From the NCBI GenBank assembly GCA_903868545.1, contig CAIPVR010000330.1, positions 1 to 50,638 of the forward strand: a stretch of 50,638 bases of DNA, given 5' to 3'. The stretch is from an uncultured Actinomycetes bacterium. GTDB lineage: Bacteria; Actinomycetota; Acidimicrobiia; Acidimicrobiales; Microtrichaceae. This document shows, piece after piece, positions 22,669 to 31,623 of the stretch (position 1 is its first letter; each line of letters opens with the position of its first letter). The position numbers and the translations under genes were made by a program. The notes beneath the pieces were generated by a model. That model made no database searches, had not been told where the DNA came from, and worked only from the letters and a program-made list of their open reading frames with translations.

Positions 22669-23507
22669 CTGAGCACGACCGGGGAGGATCGACCACGTTC
22701 GGAGGGGTCACCTTCGACCACGTCGCCCTGGCGGTGCACCACCTCACGGACCCGTGGCCGCTCTTCGCCGACGCCCTCGGCGGCCGTTACCTGGACCGGG
22801 GCATCTCGGCCGGTTTCGGATGTACCCAGCTGCGCTTCGCCCAGGGGTTCGTGCTGGAGGGCCTGCACCCGGAGCGGACCGACGAGGACGACTTCCTGGT
22901 GCGGTTCCTGGAGCGCTCCGGGCCCGGACCGCACCACCTGACGTTCAAGGTGGGGGACCTCGACGCCGCCCTCGCCGGACTCGCCGCGGCGGGAATCGAG
23001 CCGGTCGGGGTGAACCGGACGGACCCGGCGTGGGAGGAGGCGTTCGTCCACCCCCGTGACGCCCACGGGATCGTGGTCCAGCTCGCGCGGACCGGCACCG
23101 AGCCACCGCCGCCGGCGGAGCCCGAGGGCTTCCCCGACCTGCCCTTCGACCACCCGGTGGCCTCGCTCGGCCGGGTGGTCCACGCCGTGGCCGACCTGCC
23201 GGGCGCCGTGGCGCTGTTCCGCGACGTCCTCGGTGGGCGGGTGGTGGCCAGCGGCGCCGCCGTCGACGGCAACCACTGGGTGGAGCTGGGCTGGCAGGGC
23301 CCCGGCCGCCTGCGGCTGCTCGAGGGTGCCCACGCGGCGATCGCCGAGTGGCTCGACGGGCGCGCCGGCCGTGTGCGCCATCTCTACTTCAACTTCGACG
23401 AACCGGCGCACGTGCCCGGCGCCGTCCGGGAGGCCCCGGGCCGCTGGGTGGTGGAGGACGACGACGTCCTCGGCGTACGCCTCGTGATCGCCTCCAACGC
23501 CCGCTGA
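22644..23507 (+). CDS. Two-domain VOC family protein
   Basis: Vicinal-oxygen-chelate fold protein of 287 aa with two VOC modules. The first module (about residues 15-150) has FDHVALAVHHL, LRFAQGFVLEGL and GPHHLTFKVGDL, resembling methylmalonyl-CoA epimerase, with metal-type His residues. The fourth ligand position reads GIVVQLA (Gln instead of the usual Glu). The second module (155-287) is VVHAVADLPGAVALFRDVLGG to LYFNFDEPAHVPG. It may be an epimerase-, glyoxalase- or dioxygenase-like enzyme, or a binding protein. It could also start at GTG 22659. It converges on an SDR gene with a 10-bp gap. Confidence 0.85.
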   Translation: MTAVGVTVAEHDRGGSTTFGGVTFDHVALAVHHLTDPWPLFADALGGRYLDRGISAGFGCTQLRFAQGFVLEGLHPERTDEDDFLVRFLERSGPGPHHLTFKVGDLDAALAGLAAAGIEPVGVNRTDPAWEEAFVHPRDAHGIVVQLARTGTEPPPPAEPEGFPDLPFDHPVASLGRVVHAVADLPGAVALFRDVLGGRVVASGAAVDGNHWVELGWQGPGRLRLLEGAHAAIAEWLDGRAGRVRHLYFNFDEPAHVPGAVREAPGRWVVEDDDVLGVRLVIASNAR

Positions 23508-23517
23508 GCGGCAACGC

Positions 23518-24267
23518 TCAGAGGAGCATGCCGCCGTCGACGACCAGCTGGGTGCCGGTGATCCACGACGACGCGTCGGAGGCCAGGAACAGCGCTGCCG
23601 CCGCGATGTCGGAGGGTTCCCCGAGCCGGGCCAGCGGCACCATCCGGGCCACCGCCTCCTCGTTCGGCTCCCAGAGGGCCCGGGCCATGTCGGTCTTCAC
23701 GAGGCCGGGACAGATCGCGTTCACCCGCACCCCCGGGGCGAGCTCCTTGGCCAACGACCGGGTGAGGTGCAGCAGCGCCGCCTTCGTCACGTTGTAGTGA
23801 CCGATCGAGGTCTCCACCGACAGGCCCCCGATCGAGGAGATGTTGACCACGTTCCCGCCGTGCTCGGCCATCCACTGCCGCCACGCCTCCTGGGCCCACA
23901 CGAAGGCACCTCGGAGGTTCACGTCGTAGGTCTTGTCGAGCCGCGGCAGGTCGATGTCGATCATCCGCCCCATGTACGGGTTCGTCGCCGCGTTGTTGAC
24001 GAGCACGTCGAGGCGGCCGAAACGACCGATCGTGGCCGCCACGCAGGCCGCGGCGGCCTCCGGGTCGCCGGCGTTCGCGGCGAACACGTCGAGCTCGGCG
24101 TCGCCCGTGGGCTCCATCCCGGCTCGGGCCTCGACGAGCGCGTCCTCCTTGCGCGAGGACAGCATCACCGAGGCCCCGGCTGCCGCGTAGGCGGCGGCGA
24201 TCGCCCGACCGATCCCGCGTGACGCCCCGGTCACCAGTGCCACCTTGCCGTCGAGTCGCAGTTCCAT
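23518..24267 (-). CDS. SDR family oxidoreductase
   Basis: Classical short-chain dehydrogenase/reductase of 249 aa, starting MELRLDGKVALVTGASRG. Seen: cofactor motif TGASRGIG, VLVNNAAT, NISSIGG with the catalytic Ser, the YNVTK (YxxxK) active site, and the C-terminal VPLARLGEPSDIAAAALFLASD and ITGTQLVVDGG. These are typical of FabG-like enzymes. SSRKEDAL after the second strand suggests NADP preference (Arg-Lys). Substrate unknown. TACGGT 7 nt before the ATG predicts a leaderless transcript. Confidence 0.95.
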   Translation of the reverse strand: MELRLDGKVALVTGASRGIGRAIAAAYAAAGASVMLSSRKEDALVEARAGMEPTGDAELDVFAANAGDPEAAAACVAATIGRFGRLDVLVNNAATNPYMGRMIDIDLPRLDKTYDVNLRGAFVWAQEAWRQWMAEHGGNVVNISSIGGLSVETSIGHYNVTKAALLHLTRSLAKELAPGVRVNAICPGLVKTDMARALWEPNEEAVARMVPLARLGEPSDIAAAALFLASDASSWITGTQLVVDGGMLL

Positions 24268-24274
24268 GGCCCGC

Positions 24275-24280
24275 ACCGTA
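24275..24280 (-). promoter_or_regulatory. Putative -10 box of leaderless SDR gene
   Basis: TACGGT on the minus strand ends 7 nt before the ATG at 24267. Confidence 0.45.
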
Positions 24281-24336
24281 ACGCCGGGGCGGGTCGCCGG
24301 GAGCGGCGTGGTCGGGCCCGGTGGGAGACTGAGGTG

Positions 24337-24990
24337 ATGCAGATCGCCATCGCCGTCTACCCCGACCTCACGGTGCTGGACGTGATCGGCCCCTACCAGG
24401 TGCTCACCGCCCTCCCCGGCGCCGAGGTGGTGCTGTGCGCGGAGCGGCCGGGCCGGGTGAGCGACGACCACGGTCGGCTCCACCTCGACGTGGAGACCTC
24501 GTTCGCGGACGTCCCGGAACCGGACGTGCTCCTCGTCGGCGGGGGCCTCGGCACCCGGCGGCTGATGCACCCGGGCAGCGCCGTCGTGGAGTGGATCCGG
24601 GCCGCCCACCCCCGCACCACGTGGACCACCTCGGTGTGCACCGGGTCGCTGCTGCTCGGCGCCGCCGGGGTGCTCGACGGCCTGGACGCCACCACCCACT
24701 GGAACGCCGTGCAGCTCCTCGAGTCGTTCGGTGCGGCCTACGTGCCCGAGCGGGTGGTCGAGCGCGGGAAGGTGATCACCGGGGCCGGCGTGTCCGCCGG
24801 GATCGACATGGCGCTCACCCTCGTCGACCGGCTCCAGGGGCCCATGGTGGCCCAGGCGATCCAGCTCGCCATCGAGTACGACCCGCGACCGCCGTTCCGG
24901 GCCGGGTCGCCGGCCACGGCCCCGGCCGAGGTGACCGAGCTGGTGCGCTCGGTGATGGACGCGGCCGAGAACGAGGTGCTCGGCGACTGA
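24337..24990 (+). CDS. DJ-1/PfpI family protein, isonitrile hydratase-like
   Basis: Class-I glutamine-amidotransferase-like protein of 217 aa from the ATG at 24337. Seen: IAIAVYPDLTVLDVIGPYQVLTALPGAEVVL at the N-terminus (the acidic Asp/Gly region), LLVGGGLGTRRLM, the nucleophile elbow TTSVCTGSLLLGAAGVLDG with Cys, and ATTHWNAVQLLESFGA. The layout matches isonitrile hydratases and the N-terminal domain of some AraC regulators, but no DNA-binding domain is present. The stop directly abuts the convergent universal stress protein. Confidence 0.88.
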   Translation: MQIAIAVYPDLTVLDVIGPYQVLTALPGAEVVLCAERPGRVSDDHGRLHLDVETSFADVPEPDVLLVGGGLGTRRLMHPGSAVVEWIRAAHPRTTWTTSVCTGSLLLGAAGVLDGLDATTHWNAVQLLESFGAAYVPERVVERGKVITGAGVSAGIDMALTLVDRLQGPMVAQAIQLAIEYDPRPPFRAGSPATAPAEVTELVRSVMDAAENEVLGD

Positions 24991-25449
24991 TCAGCCGTCG
25001 GTGCCGGACCGCACGATCACCACCGGGCACGGCGCATTGGCCGACACGTAGGTGCTGACCGAGCCGAGCAGGGCCCGACGGATCGCCCCCAGCCCGCGGG
25101 AGCCGAGGACCAGGACGTCGGCCCCCCGCTCCGCCGCCAGCCGGCACACGGCGGGTCCGGGATCGCCCGAGAGGATGACCGTGTCCACCGACAGGCCCTC
25201 CGGCAGCGCGGCCACCGTGCGGTGCAGGGCCGCCTCGGCGCCCTCCTTCGCGGCCGACCACGCCGCCTCGACCTCGGTGTCGGTGGCCATGCCGCCCGCG
25301 AAACCGGACTCGAGGCCGCGGGTGGCCTCGTCGGGGGTGTCGGCCACACAGGTCACGATCACCTCGTCGGGTGGCGCCAGCAGGGCCAGGCCGGCGGCGG
25401 CGGCCGCCACGGCGTCGTCGGATCCGTCGGTACCGATCAGGACTCGCAT
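24991..25449 (-). CDS. Universal stress protein (UspA family)
   Basis: Single Usp domain of 152 aa, starting MRVLIGTDGSDDAVAA. The C-terminal ATP-binding motif is GSRGLGAIRRALLGSVS (G-x2-G-x9-G-S), so it is probably the nucleotide-binding type. It ends ANAPCPVVIVRSG. A ribosome-binding site (GGAGAC) lies a few nt before the ATG, and TAGTTT about 30 nt further up is a candidate -10, so this gene looks leadered. It diverges from the DUF255 gene. Confidence 0.95.
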   Translation of the reverse strand: MRVLIGTDGSDDAVAAAAAGLALLAPPDEVIVTCVADTPDEATRGLESGFAGGMATDTEVEAAWSAAKEGAEAALHRTVAALPEGLSVDTVILSGDPGPAVCRLAAERGADVLVLGSRGLGAIRRALLGSVSTYVSANAPCPVVIVRSGTDG

Positions 25450-25503
25450 GTGGTCTCCGGTGTCGGGTCAGCGGGCCGGAAACTAGCCGGTGATCGGCGT
25501 GGG

Positions 25504-25509
25504 TAGCGT
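25504..25509 (+). promoter_or_regulatory. Putative -10 box of leaderless DUF255 gene
   Basis: TAGCGT ends 6 nt before the ATG at 25516. Confidence 0.45.
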
Positions 25510-25515
25510 GCCCGT

Positions 25516-27558
25516 ATGGCCAACCGCCTCGCCGACGAGACCAGCCCCTACCTCCGACAGCACGCCGACAACCCGGTGGACTGGTTCCCGTGGGGCGACG
25601 AGGCCTTCGCCTCGGCCCGGGAGACCGACCGGCCGGTGCTGTTGTCGGTGGGCTACTCGTCGTGCCACTGGTGCCACGTGATGGCCCACGAGTCCTTCGA
25701 GGACCCGGCCACCGCGGCGCTGATGAACGACTGGTTCGTGAACGTCAAGGTGGACCGGGAGGAGCGTCCGGACGTGGACGCCATCTACATGGAGGCCACC
25801 CAGGCCATGACCGGCCACGGCGGTTGGCCGATGACCGTCTTCATGACCCCCGACGGTGCCCCGTTCTACTGCGGCACCTACTTCCCGTCCGAACGACGCG
25901 GGGGCCAGCCGTCGTTCCGCGAGCTGCTCACCGCCGTCCACGAGGCCTGGACGGAACGGCGCGCCGAGTTGCTGGAGCAGGCCGGCCGGCTCACCGAGGC
26001 ACTGGAACAGCGGGCGGTCCCGTCGGCCGACGGTGAGCTCCCGGGTGTCGCCGTGCTCGAGGAGGCCACGATGTCGGCGCTGGCCGCCCTCGACGGCCAG
26101 TGGGGCGGCTTCGGCGGAGCGCCCAAGTTCCCCCAGGCGATGACCCTCGGGCACCTGCTGCGCCACCACGCCCGCACCGGTTCCGCCACTGCGCTCGACG
26201 CGGTCACCACCTCGCTCGACGCAATGGCCTCCGGCGGGATCTACGACCACGTCGGCGGTGGTTTCGCCCGCTACGCGGTGGACGAGCGGTGGCTGGTGCC
26301 GCACTTCGAGAAGATGCTCTACGACAACGCGCTCCTGGTGCGCCTCCACGCCCAGGCCCTGCAGGTGACCGGCGACGAGCGCTACCTGCAGGTGCTGGAG
26401 GAGACGGTGGAGTACGTGCTGCGCGACCTGTCGCACCCCGACGGGGGCCGGTACTCCGCCGAGGACGCCGACAGCCTGCCCCACGAGGGCGCGGACCACG
26501 CCGAGGAGGGCGCGTTCGCCACGTGGACACCCGACGAGGTGCGAGCCGCGCTGTCGGCCGCCGGCCTCGAGGACCGGGCCGATGAGGTGTGCGCGTGGTA
26601 CGGCATCACCCCGGCCGGCAACTTCGAGGGTCGCTCCATCCCGAACCGGCTCCACGACCGCGGCAACTGGGTGCGCCCGGCCGGGATCACCGAGGCACGC
26701 CGGGTGCTGTTCGAGGCGTCGCGTCGCCGGCCCCGCCCCGGGCTCGACGACAAGGTGCTCACCGAGTGGAACGGCCTGTTCCTCGCCGCGCTGGCCGACG
26801 CCGCCGCGGCCACGGGGCGCACCGACTGGGTGGTCGAGGCCGAGCGCACCGCCGGGTTCCTCTGCGAGCGACTGCGGCGTGGGGACGGCCGGTGGCTGCG
26901 GTCGTGGCAGGCCGACGCCGACGGCGGCCGCGGAGCAGCTCGTCACCTGGCCTACGCGAGCGACTACGGCGCCCTGCTCGACGGGTTCCTGGCCCTGTAC
27001 TCGGCGACCGGCCGGCTGCGCTGGTTGGAGGAAGCCGTCGCCGTGGCCGACGGGATCGTCGAGTTGTTCTGGGACCCCGAGGGCGGCGTGTTCACCACGG
27101 GCGACGACGCCGAGGCGCTGCTCACGCGCCCGCAGGAACTGATGGACAACGCCACGCCGTCCGCGGTGAGCCTGGCCGCCGTGGGATTCCTGCGTCTCGA
27201 GGCCCTCACCGGCGAGACCCGCCACGGCGAGCACGCCCGCACCCTCCTGCGCCGGTACGGCCCGCTCGCGGGCCGGCACGCCCTCGCCTTCGGCAACCTC
27301 CTGTGGGCGGTGGAGCTCGAGGCGCTCGGGGTGACGGAGGTCGTCGTCACCGGCGACCGGCCCGACCTGGTGACCACGGTCCAGCGCCGCTTCCTGCCCG
27401 GCGCGGTGCTGGCGTGGGGCGAGCGCGGGGACGGGCCGCTCTGGGAGGGCCGCGACGAGGAGGGGCCCGACGGCCGGGCCTACGTGTGCCGCGACCACGC
27501 CTGCCGCGCCCCGGCCACCGATGCCGCCACCCTCCTCTCCGAACTCACCGCGAAATAG
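25516..27558 (+). CDS. Thioredoxin-domain protein, DUF255/YyaL family
   Basis: A 680-aa cytosolic protein. The N-terminal thioredoxin-like domain (about residues 1-165) opens with the hallmark [20 protein letters not shown] and has the redox motif C50-H-W-C53, then [15 protein letters not shown] and YFPSERRGG. The rest is an alpha/alpha-toroid region like N-acylglucosamine epimerases: [47 protein letters not shown] and [15 protein letters not shown]. Homologues (YyaL, human SPATA20) are very widespread. The enzymatic function is not established. A hairpin follows the stop. Confidence 0.95.
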   Translation: MANRLADETSPYLRQHADNPVDWFPWGDEAFASARETDRPVLLSVGYSSCHWCHVMAHESFEDPATAALMNDWFVNVKVDREERPDVDAIYMEATQAMTGHGGWPMTVFMTPDGAPFYCGTYFPSERRGGQPSFRELLTAVHEAWTERRAELLEQAGRLTEALEQRAVPSADGELPGVAVLEEATMSALAALDGQWGGFGGAPKFPQAMTLGHLLRHHARTGSATALDAVTTSLDAMASGGIYDHVGGGFARYAVDERWLVPHFEKMLYDNALLVRLHAQALQVTGDERYLQVLEETVEYVLRDLSHPDGGRYSAEDADSLPHEGADHAEEGAFATWTPDEVRAALSAAGLEDRADEVCAWYGITPAGNFEGRSIPNRLHDRGNWVRPAGITEARRVLFEASRRRPRPGLDDKVLTEWNGLFLAALADAAAATGRTDWVVEAERTAGFLCERLRRGDGRWLRSWQADADGGRGAARHLAYASDYGALLDGFLALYSATGRLRWLEEAVAVADGIVELFWDPEGGVFTTGDDAEALLTRPQELMDNATPSAVSLAAVGFLRLEALTGETRHGEHARTLLRRYGPLAGRHALAFGNLLWAVELEALGVTEVVVTGDRPDLVTTVQRRFLPGAVLAWGERGDGPLWEGRDEEGPDGRAYVCRDHACRAPATDAATLLSELTAK

Positions 27559-27567
27559 GGGTCCGCA

Positions 27568-27584
27568 ACGCCCGGAACGGGCGT
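27568..27584 (+). terminator. Hairpin terminator after DUF255 gene
   Basis: ACGCCCG/CGGGCGT, a perfect 7-bp stem with a GAA loop, 9 nt after the stop. A second small inverted repeat (GTCGG-TAG-CCGAC at 27620-27632) lies on the side of the convergent RND gene. Confidence 0.6.
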
Positions 27585-27639
27585 GCAGCCGCCGAAGATC
27601 CGGTGGCCGGGAGGTGGCGGTCGGTAGCCGACGGACCGC

Positions 27640-30177
27640 TCAGCCCGGGGGCTGGAGGTGCGGCGGCAACGGAGGGGGCTGGGCCGGTCCACCGCGGTCG
27701 GGCACCACCACGCCGTCCTTGTGGTCGGACACCTCGATGAACGGCACGTCCTTGTGGTCGAGCATCCCCTTCGACACCCAGTTCCGCTTGTCGGCCCAGA
27801 TGATCAGCGGGGGCAGCACCACCAGCGCGGCCAGCAGCGCGATCGCGATCTTGATCGCCACGAACAGGCCGAAGTTGCGCAGCAGCGGCAGCGACGAGAA
27901 GGAGATCACCGCCACACCGGCGATGGCGGTCATGGCCGACACGATGAACGCCCGGCCCGTGCGAGCGGCGGTGACGTCGATCGCGGCGCGTGGTTCCAGA
28001 CCTCGCCGCCGTTCCTCGATGTAGCGCAGGAGGATCAGCGACGTGAACTCCGTGCAGGTGGCCACCACCAAGGGGCCGCCCACCGCCGTCATCGGGCTGA
28101 GCTCGATGCCGAGGGCCCAGATCGCCAGCGTGGCCACACCGGAGGCCACCAGCACCGGCACCATCGACAGGAGCGCCCGGGTGAAGGACCGCAACCGGAC
28201 CAGGAGGAACAGGAAGACGAAGCCCACCGCGTACCAGGTCAGCTGGGTGAGGTTCGCCTCGAGGTTCTCGAGCAGGCCCACCCCCACCACGGCCAGGCCC
28301 GAGGGCGTGAGCTTGGTGCCCTCCGGTGGCTGGGCATCCCGGCGGAAACCGTCGACCACCACGGCGCGATCCTCGAGGGAGCCGGGCTTGGTCAGCATGA
28401 TGATGTTGAAGTTCTTCCCGTCGGGCGAGGCGGTGGACGTCTGCACGTCCTTCGGAGCGACCTCCCACGCGGCCTTGACGGTGTCGGCCTCGGGGTTCTG
28501 CGGCTTCGCCCCGGGCACGTCGGTCAGGTCCGCCACCGTGGCCACGATCGAGGACCCGACGAGCAGCACGTCGGGGAACCGTTCGAACTCACGCTGGGTG
28601 AACTCGTTCACGTAGTCCACGGTCGGCTGGTTGAAGAGGGTCCGGCCGTCGGTGGAGGTGACGAAGACGCCGAGCTCGGACGAGCCGCCGATCTCCTCCT
28701 CGACCGAACGGAGGTCCTTGATGACCTGACTGTCCTGGTTCACCCAGTTGATCGGGTCGGTCTCGAGCTTGATGTCGTGTTCCACCAGGCTGCCGCCGAC
28801 GAAGACCAGCACCGAGACGAGGGCGAGCGGAAGGGCGAAGGAGCCGGGCAGGCTGCCGAGCCAGACCACCAGGCGGCCGAGACGGCCCTCGGAGAAGTCC
28901 CGCGCCTTCGTGGGGCTCCGGTACTCGCGCATGCCGAGGATGGCGAGCGGGTTGATGATCGAACTGGCGCAGATGGCCACGATGCCCACGGTCAGCAACC
29001 AGCCGAACTCCCGCACCATCGGCACCCGGGAGAACTGGATGGCGAGGAACGCGAACACTGCGTCGAAGGTCACCACCAGCAGCGCCGGGCCGAGGCCGCG
29101 GGCCGCCTCCTGGATCGGATGCGGCGACTGGTCGATGATCACCTCCTCCTCGATCCGTGAGTGCATCTGGATCGCGTAGTCGATGCCGATGCCCAACATC
29201 ACCGGGAGGCCGGCGATCGTGACGAGGGTCAGTGGGATACCGATGAAGCCAGCGAGGCCGAAGGCCCAGATCACCCCGAGGATCACCACCGCGAGCGGCA
29301 GGAGCCGCCAGCGCACGTTGAAGAACAACATGAGGATGATCACCATCACGGCCACGGCGATGCCGCCGAGGGTGAGCATGCCGCCCTGCAGGTAGTCGTT
29401 GATGTCCTTGAGCAGGACGGGCGCGCCCGTGGTGATGGTCGAGGCGTTCGGGAACTGCAGGCCCTTCGCTGCGGCCACCACGGCGTCGGACGCGGCACCC
29501 TCGTCCTTGATCGACATGTTCCCGTCGAGACGGGTGATCATCAGGGCGTGGGTGTCGTCCGGGAAGAACGGACGCAGGGCCTTCCTGACCTGACCGGAGT
29601 TGTCGTACAGCAGGAACTGCACGTAGGCCGGGTCGTCGAGGGTCTGCTGGTCCGGCGGGATGGCACCGAGCCGCTCGGTGGTGGCGGCGATGTCGGCGCC
29701 CCGCGCCGCGGCACCCGCCGTGTCACCGGAGGCGGTCGCCTCCTCCTGTGCGTGCAGCAGGGCCTTCGCCGCGATGGCGTCGAACAGCGTGCCGCCCGCC
29801 GGGGGCTGGACGAGGGTGGAGGAGAACTGCAGGGCCGTGAGCGGTGAGATCACGCCCTGCACGCCGTCGATGGAGCGGATCTCGTCGGCGACCTTGGTGA
29901 AGGTGGCGTTGCCCTCCGGTGTGAAGAGCGAGTCGACCTTCTGACCCTCGTCCATCGTGATGACGGAGAGCATCGCCTGGCCGCCGAACAGCTCCTGGTA
30001 GCGGACGCTGTCCTTGTAGACGATGTCGTCGCGGTTGAGGTAGCTGTCCTGCCCGGTGGCGAACTCGAGGCGGGTGATGCCCGTGCCGATCACCACCGTG
30101 AAGATCAGGCCGATCACCGACACGAGGCCGGCGCGCTTGCCCAGGTTGACGGCCAGCCACGACCAGAACCGCTGCAT
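27640..30177 (-). CDS. RND-superfamily transporter (MMPL/HAE3-like)
   Basis: Inner-membrane exporter of 845 aa, starting MQRFWSWLAVNLGKRAGL with AGGGGG before the ATG. It shows the duplicated RND plan: helix 1 (VSVIGLIFTVVIGTGI), a large outside loop (residues about 35-270), five helices including VIILMLFFNVRWRLLPLAVV and LPVMLGIGIDYAIQMHSRIEEE, then helix 7 (LPLALVSVLVFVGG), a second outside loop, and the final helices with GGPLVVATCTEFTSLILLRYIEERR. The closest general type is the HAE3/MMPL group that moves lipids or hydrophobic compounds. No adaptor gene is nearby. Confidence 0.92.
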   Translation of the reverse strand: MQRFWSWLAVNLGKRAGLVSVIGLIFTVVIGTGITRLEFATGQDSYLNRDDIVYKDSVRYQELFGGQAMLSVITMDEGQKVDSLFTPEGNATFTKVADEIRSIDGVQGVISPLTALQFSSTLVQPPAGGTLFDAIAAKALLHAQEEATASGDTAGAAARGADIAATTERLGAIPPDQQTLDDPAYVQFLLYDNSGQVRKALRPFFPDDTHALMITRLDGNMSIKDEGAASDAVVAAAKGLQFPNASTITTGAPVLLKDINDYLQGGMLTLGGIAVAVMVIILMLFFNVRWRLLPLAVVILGVIWAFGLAGFIGIPLTLVTIAGLPVMLGIGIDYAIQMHSRIEEEVIIDQSPHPIQEAARGLGPALLVVTFDAVFAFLAIQFSRVPMVREFGWLLTVGIVAICASSIINPLAILGMREYRSPTKARDFSEGRLGRLVVWLGSLPGSFALPLALVSVLVFVGGSLVEHDIKLETDPINWVNQDSQVIKDLRSVEEEIGGSSELGVFVTSTDGRTLFNQPTVDYVNEFTQREFERFPDVLLVGSSIVATVADLTDVPGAKPQNPEADTVKAAWEVAPKDVQTSTASPDGKNFNIIMLTKPGSLEDRAVVVDGFRRDAQPPEGTKLTPSGLAVVGVGLLENLEANLTQLTWYAVGFVFLFLLVRLRSFTRALLSMVPVLVASGVATLAIWALGIELSPMTAVGGPLVVATCTEFTSLILLRYIEERRRGLEPRAAIDVTAARTGRAFIVSAMTAIAGVAVISFSSLPLLRNFGLFVAIKIAIALLAALVVLPPLIIWADKRNWVSKGMLDHKDVPFIEVSDHKDGVVVPDRGGPAQPPPLPPHLQPPG

Positions 30178-30239
30178 GGATCCCCCTGACGAAACGTGTG
30201 CGGGCGCAACCTACACGCCTCGTGGAGTTCAGCGAAGCG

Positions 30240-30854
30240 TCACCAACGGCCCCGGTGGACGTGCCCGGCCACCGGTGGTCGGCCGCCCTCCGCCGAGCGG
30301 GACGGGGCCCGACCGCCGGGTGCCGGTCGGCCCAGGGCGAGTGTGCCCAGCGCCCGCCGGCCGTCCGGTACGCCGAGGGCGGCACGTACGTCGGCCTCGT
30401 GGTCGAACTGGCCGAAGAAGAGGGCACCCAGGCCCTCGGCCTCGGCGGCGAGCAGCAGCGCCATCACGGCCGCACCGCCGTCGACGAACCAGTAGGGCAC
30501 GGGCCAGTCGTCGGCCGAACCGCCCAGGCCGGAGCCGGACTTGTCGGGCTCGGCGTAGCGCGCCACGTAGGCGCCCGGGTCCACGTACGGGACCACCAGC
30601 AGGGGTGCCCGCAGGAGGCCGGGCCACCGGAAGGCGTCCCGGCGGCCGGCCGGCAGGGTCACGTCCCAGTAGCGGGCGACCTCCACACCCTCGAGCACCA
30701 CGAGATCCAGGGCGTGGGTGTTGCCTGCCGACGGACCGCGGAACGCCGAGGCGAGCACACGGTCGGCAGCCTCGGCCGGCAGCGGATCGGGCAGGAAGTC
30801 ACGGCACATCCGCCGCGACGAGAGGACCTCGGAGAGGTGGGGACGGGTGGTCAC
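30240..30854 (-). CDS. Nitroreductase family protein
   Basis: FMN-dependent nitroreductase-fold protein of 204 aa. The N-terminal SSRRMCRDFLPDPLP is the phosphate-binding Arg region, with AFRGPSAGNTHALDLVV (FMN and dimer contact) next and DGGAAVMALLLAAEAEGLGALFFG later in the chain. The C-terminal GTLALGRP is typical. The start is a GTG at 30854 that overlaps the stop of the upstream 224-aa gene (GTGA), so translation is coupled. Substrate is unknown; F420-like use cannot be judged. The C-terminal 25 residues are Arg/Gly/Pro-rich and look disordered. Confidence 0.88.
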   Translation of the reverse strand: MTTRPHLSEVLSSRRMCRDFLPDPLPAEAADRVLASAFRGPSAGNTHALDLVVLEGVEVARYWDVTLPAGRRDAFRWPGLLRAPLLVVPYVDPGAYVARYAEPDKSGSGLGGSADDWPVPYWFVDGGAAVMALLLAAEAEGLGALFFGQFDHEADVRAALGVPDGRRALGTLALGRPAPGGRAPSRSAEGGRPPVAGHVHRGRW

Positions 30855-31525
30855 CCGTGCTTGAGGAGCTCCTCGGCCATCACCCAGCCGCAGACCACGA
30901 GGCAGTCACCCCGATCCACGTCGACCCCGACGAACAGCTCGGCGAGCGACGGGTCGAGCTTCTCGGGCTTGAGCGACTCGTGGTCGATCACCAGCGGGGA
31001 GGTCCCGTCGCCCGCGATCACGAAGGTGTGCTCGTCGTAGCGGTCGGCGGCCACGTCGTAGCGCTTCACGAGTCGACGGCCCCAGGCCCGCTCCTCGCCC
31101 GAGTGCTTGCCCTCGGTGCGCGGCACGATGTCGGTGAGGAGCCGGAACGCCTCGAACCCGGCGGGCGAGTTGATCCGTGCCCCCATGAGCACGTCCTCGT
31201 CGGGGAAGGCCATGAGGGCCCGACGGAAGTTGTCGCTCACGATCGCCTTGAGCACGGCGTCCCGCTTCGAGTGCCGCTTCACGGTGGCCGGCCCCATGAT
31301 GATCGCCGGCGTGCCACCGATCCGCTCCAGGGTGGAGATGGAGAAGCCCCGGAGGTGGTTGCCCTCCCGGACGAGCGTCACCAGGACCCAGCCGTCCTCC
31401 TCCGTGATCTTGGAGAGGGTCCCGACCTCGTGGCCGGCCCCGGTCTCGGCGCACAGGTCGGCCATCTCGGCCAACTCCGAGTCGCTGAGTGCGGTGCAGT
31501 CCTTGGTGGTGACGTCGAGCGCCAT
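30851..31525 (-). CDS. Conserved-looking protein of unknown function, coupled to nitroreductase
   Basis: A soluble 224-aa protein, starting MALDVTTKDCTALSDSELAEMADLCA with a strong GGAGGAG ribosome-binding site. It has an alternating strand/helix pattern with WVLVTLVREGNHLRGFSISTLERIGGTPAIIMG, which recalls a GNAT-like core. Charged stretches follow (KRHSKRDAVLKAIVSDNFRRAL), then PLVIDHESLKPEKLDPSLAEL. No catalytic motif or cofactor loop that I recognise. The 4-bp overlap with the nitroreductase start says the two act together or need a fixed ratio. The sequence looks like a real, constrained protein; its family is unassigned. Confidence 0.8.
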   Translation of the reverse strand: MALDVTTKDCTALSDSELAEMADLCAETGAGHEVGTLSKITEEDGWVLVTLVREGNHLRGFSISTLERIGGTPAIIMGPATVKRHSKRDAVLKAIVSDNFRRALMAFPDEDVLMGARINSPAGFEAFRLLTDIVPRTEGKHSGEERAWGRRLVKRYDVAADRYDEHTFVIAGDGTSPLVIDHESLKPEKLDPSLAELFVGVDVDRGDCLVVCGWVMAEELLKHG

Positions 31526-31608
31526 ACGGTCACTCCTCCATCCAGGGTCGAAAAAGGGCGCAAAAGTGCTCCCGATAGTTCAGTCGCTGGACGGCGCCGA
31601 CGCAAACC

Positions 31609-31623
31609 GCCCCCGGCGGGGGC
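31609..31623 (-). terminator. Hairpin directly after dnaE stop
   Basis: GCCCCC and GGGGGC form a perfect 6-bp stem around a 3-nt loop, starting at the base next to the dnaE stop. On the minus strand it is followed by GGTTTGCG. It probably separates dnaE from the 224-aa gene. Confidence 0.5.

Noticed and set aside
24337-24990. AraC-family regulator
   Set aside because: The amidotransferase-like half matches, but the C-terminal helix-turn-helix domain is absent.
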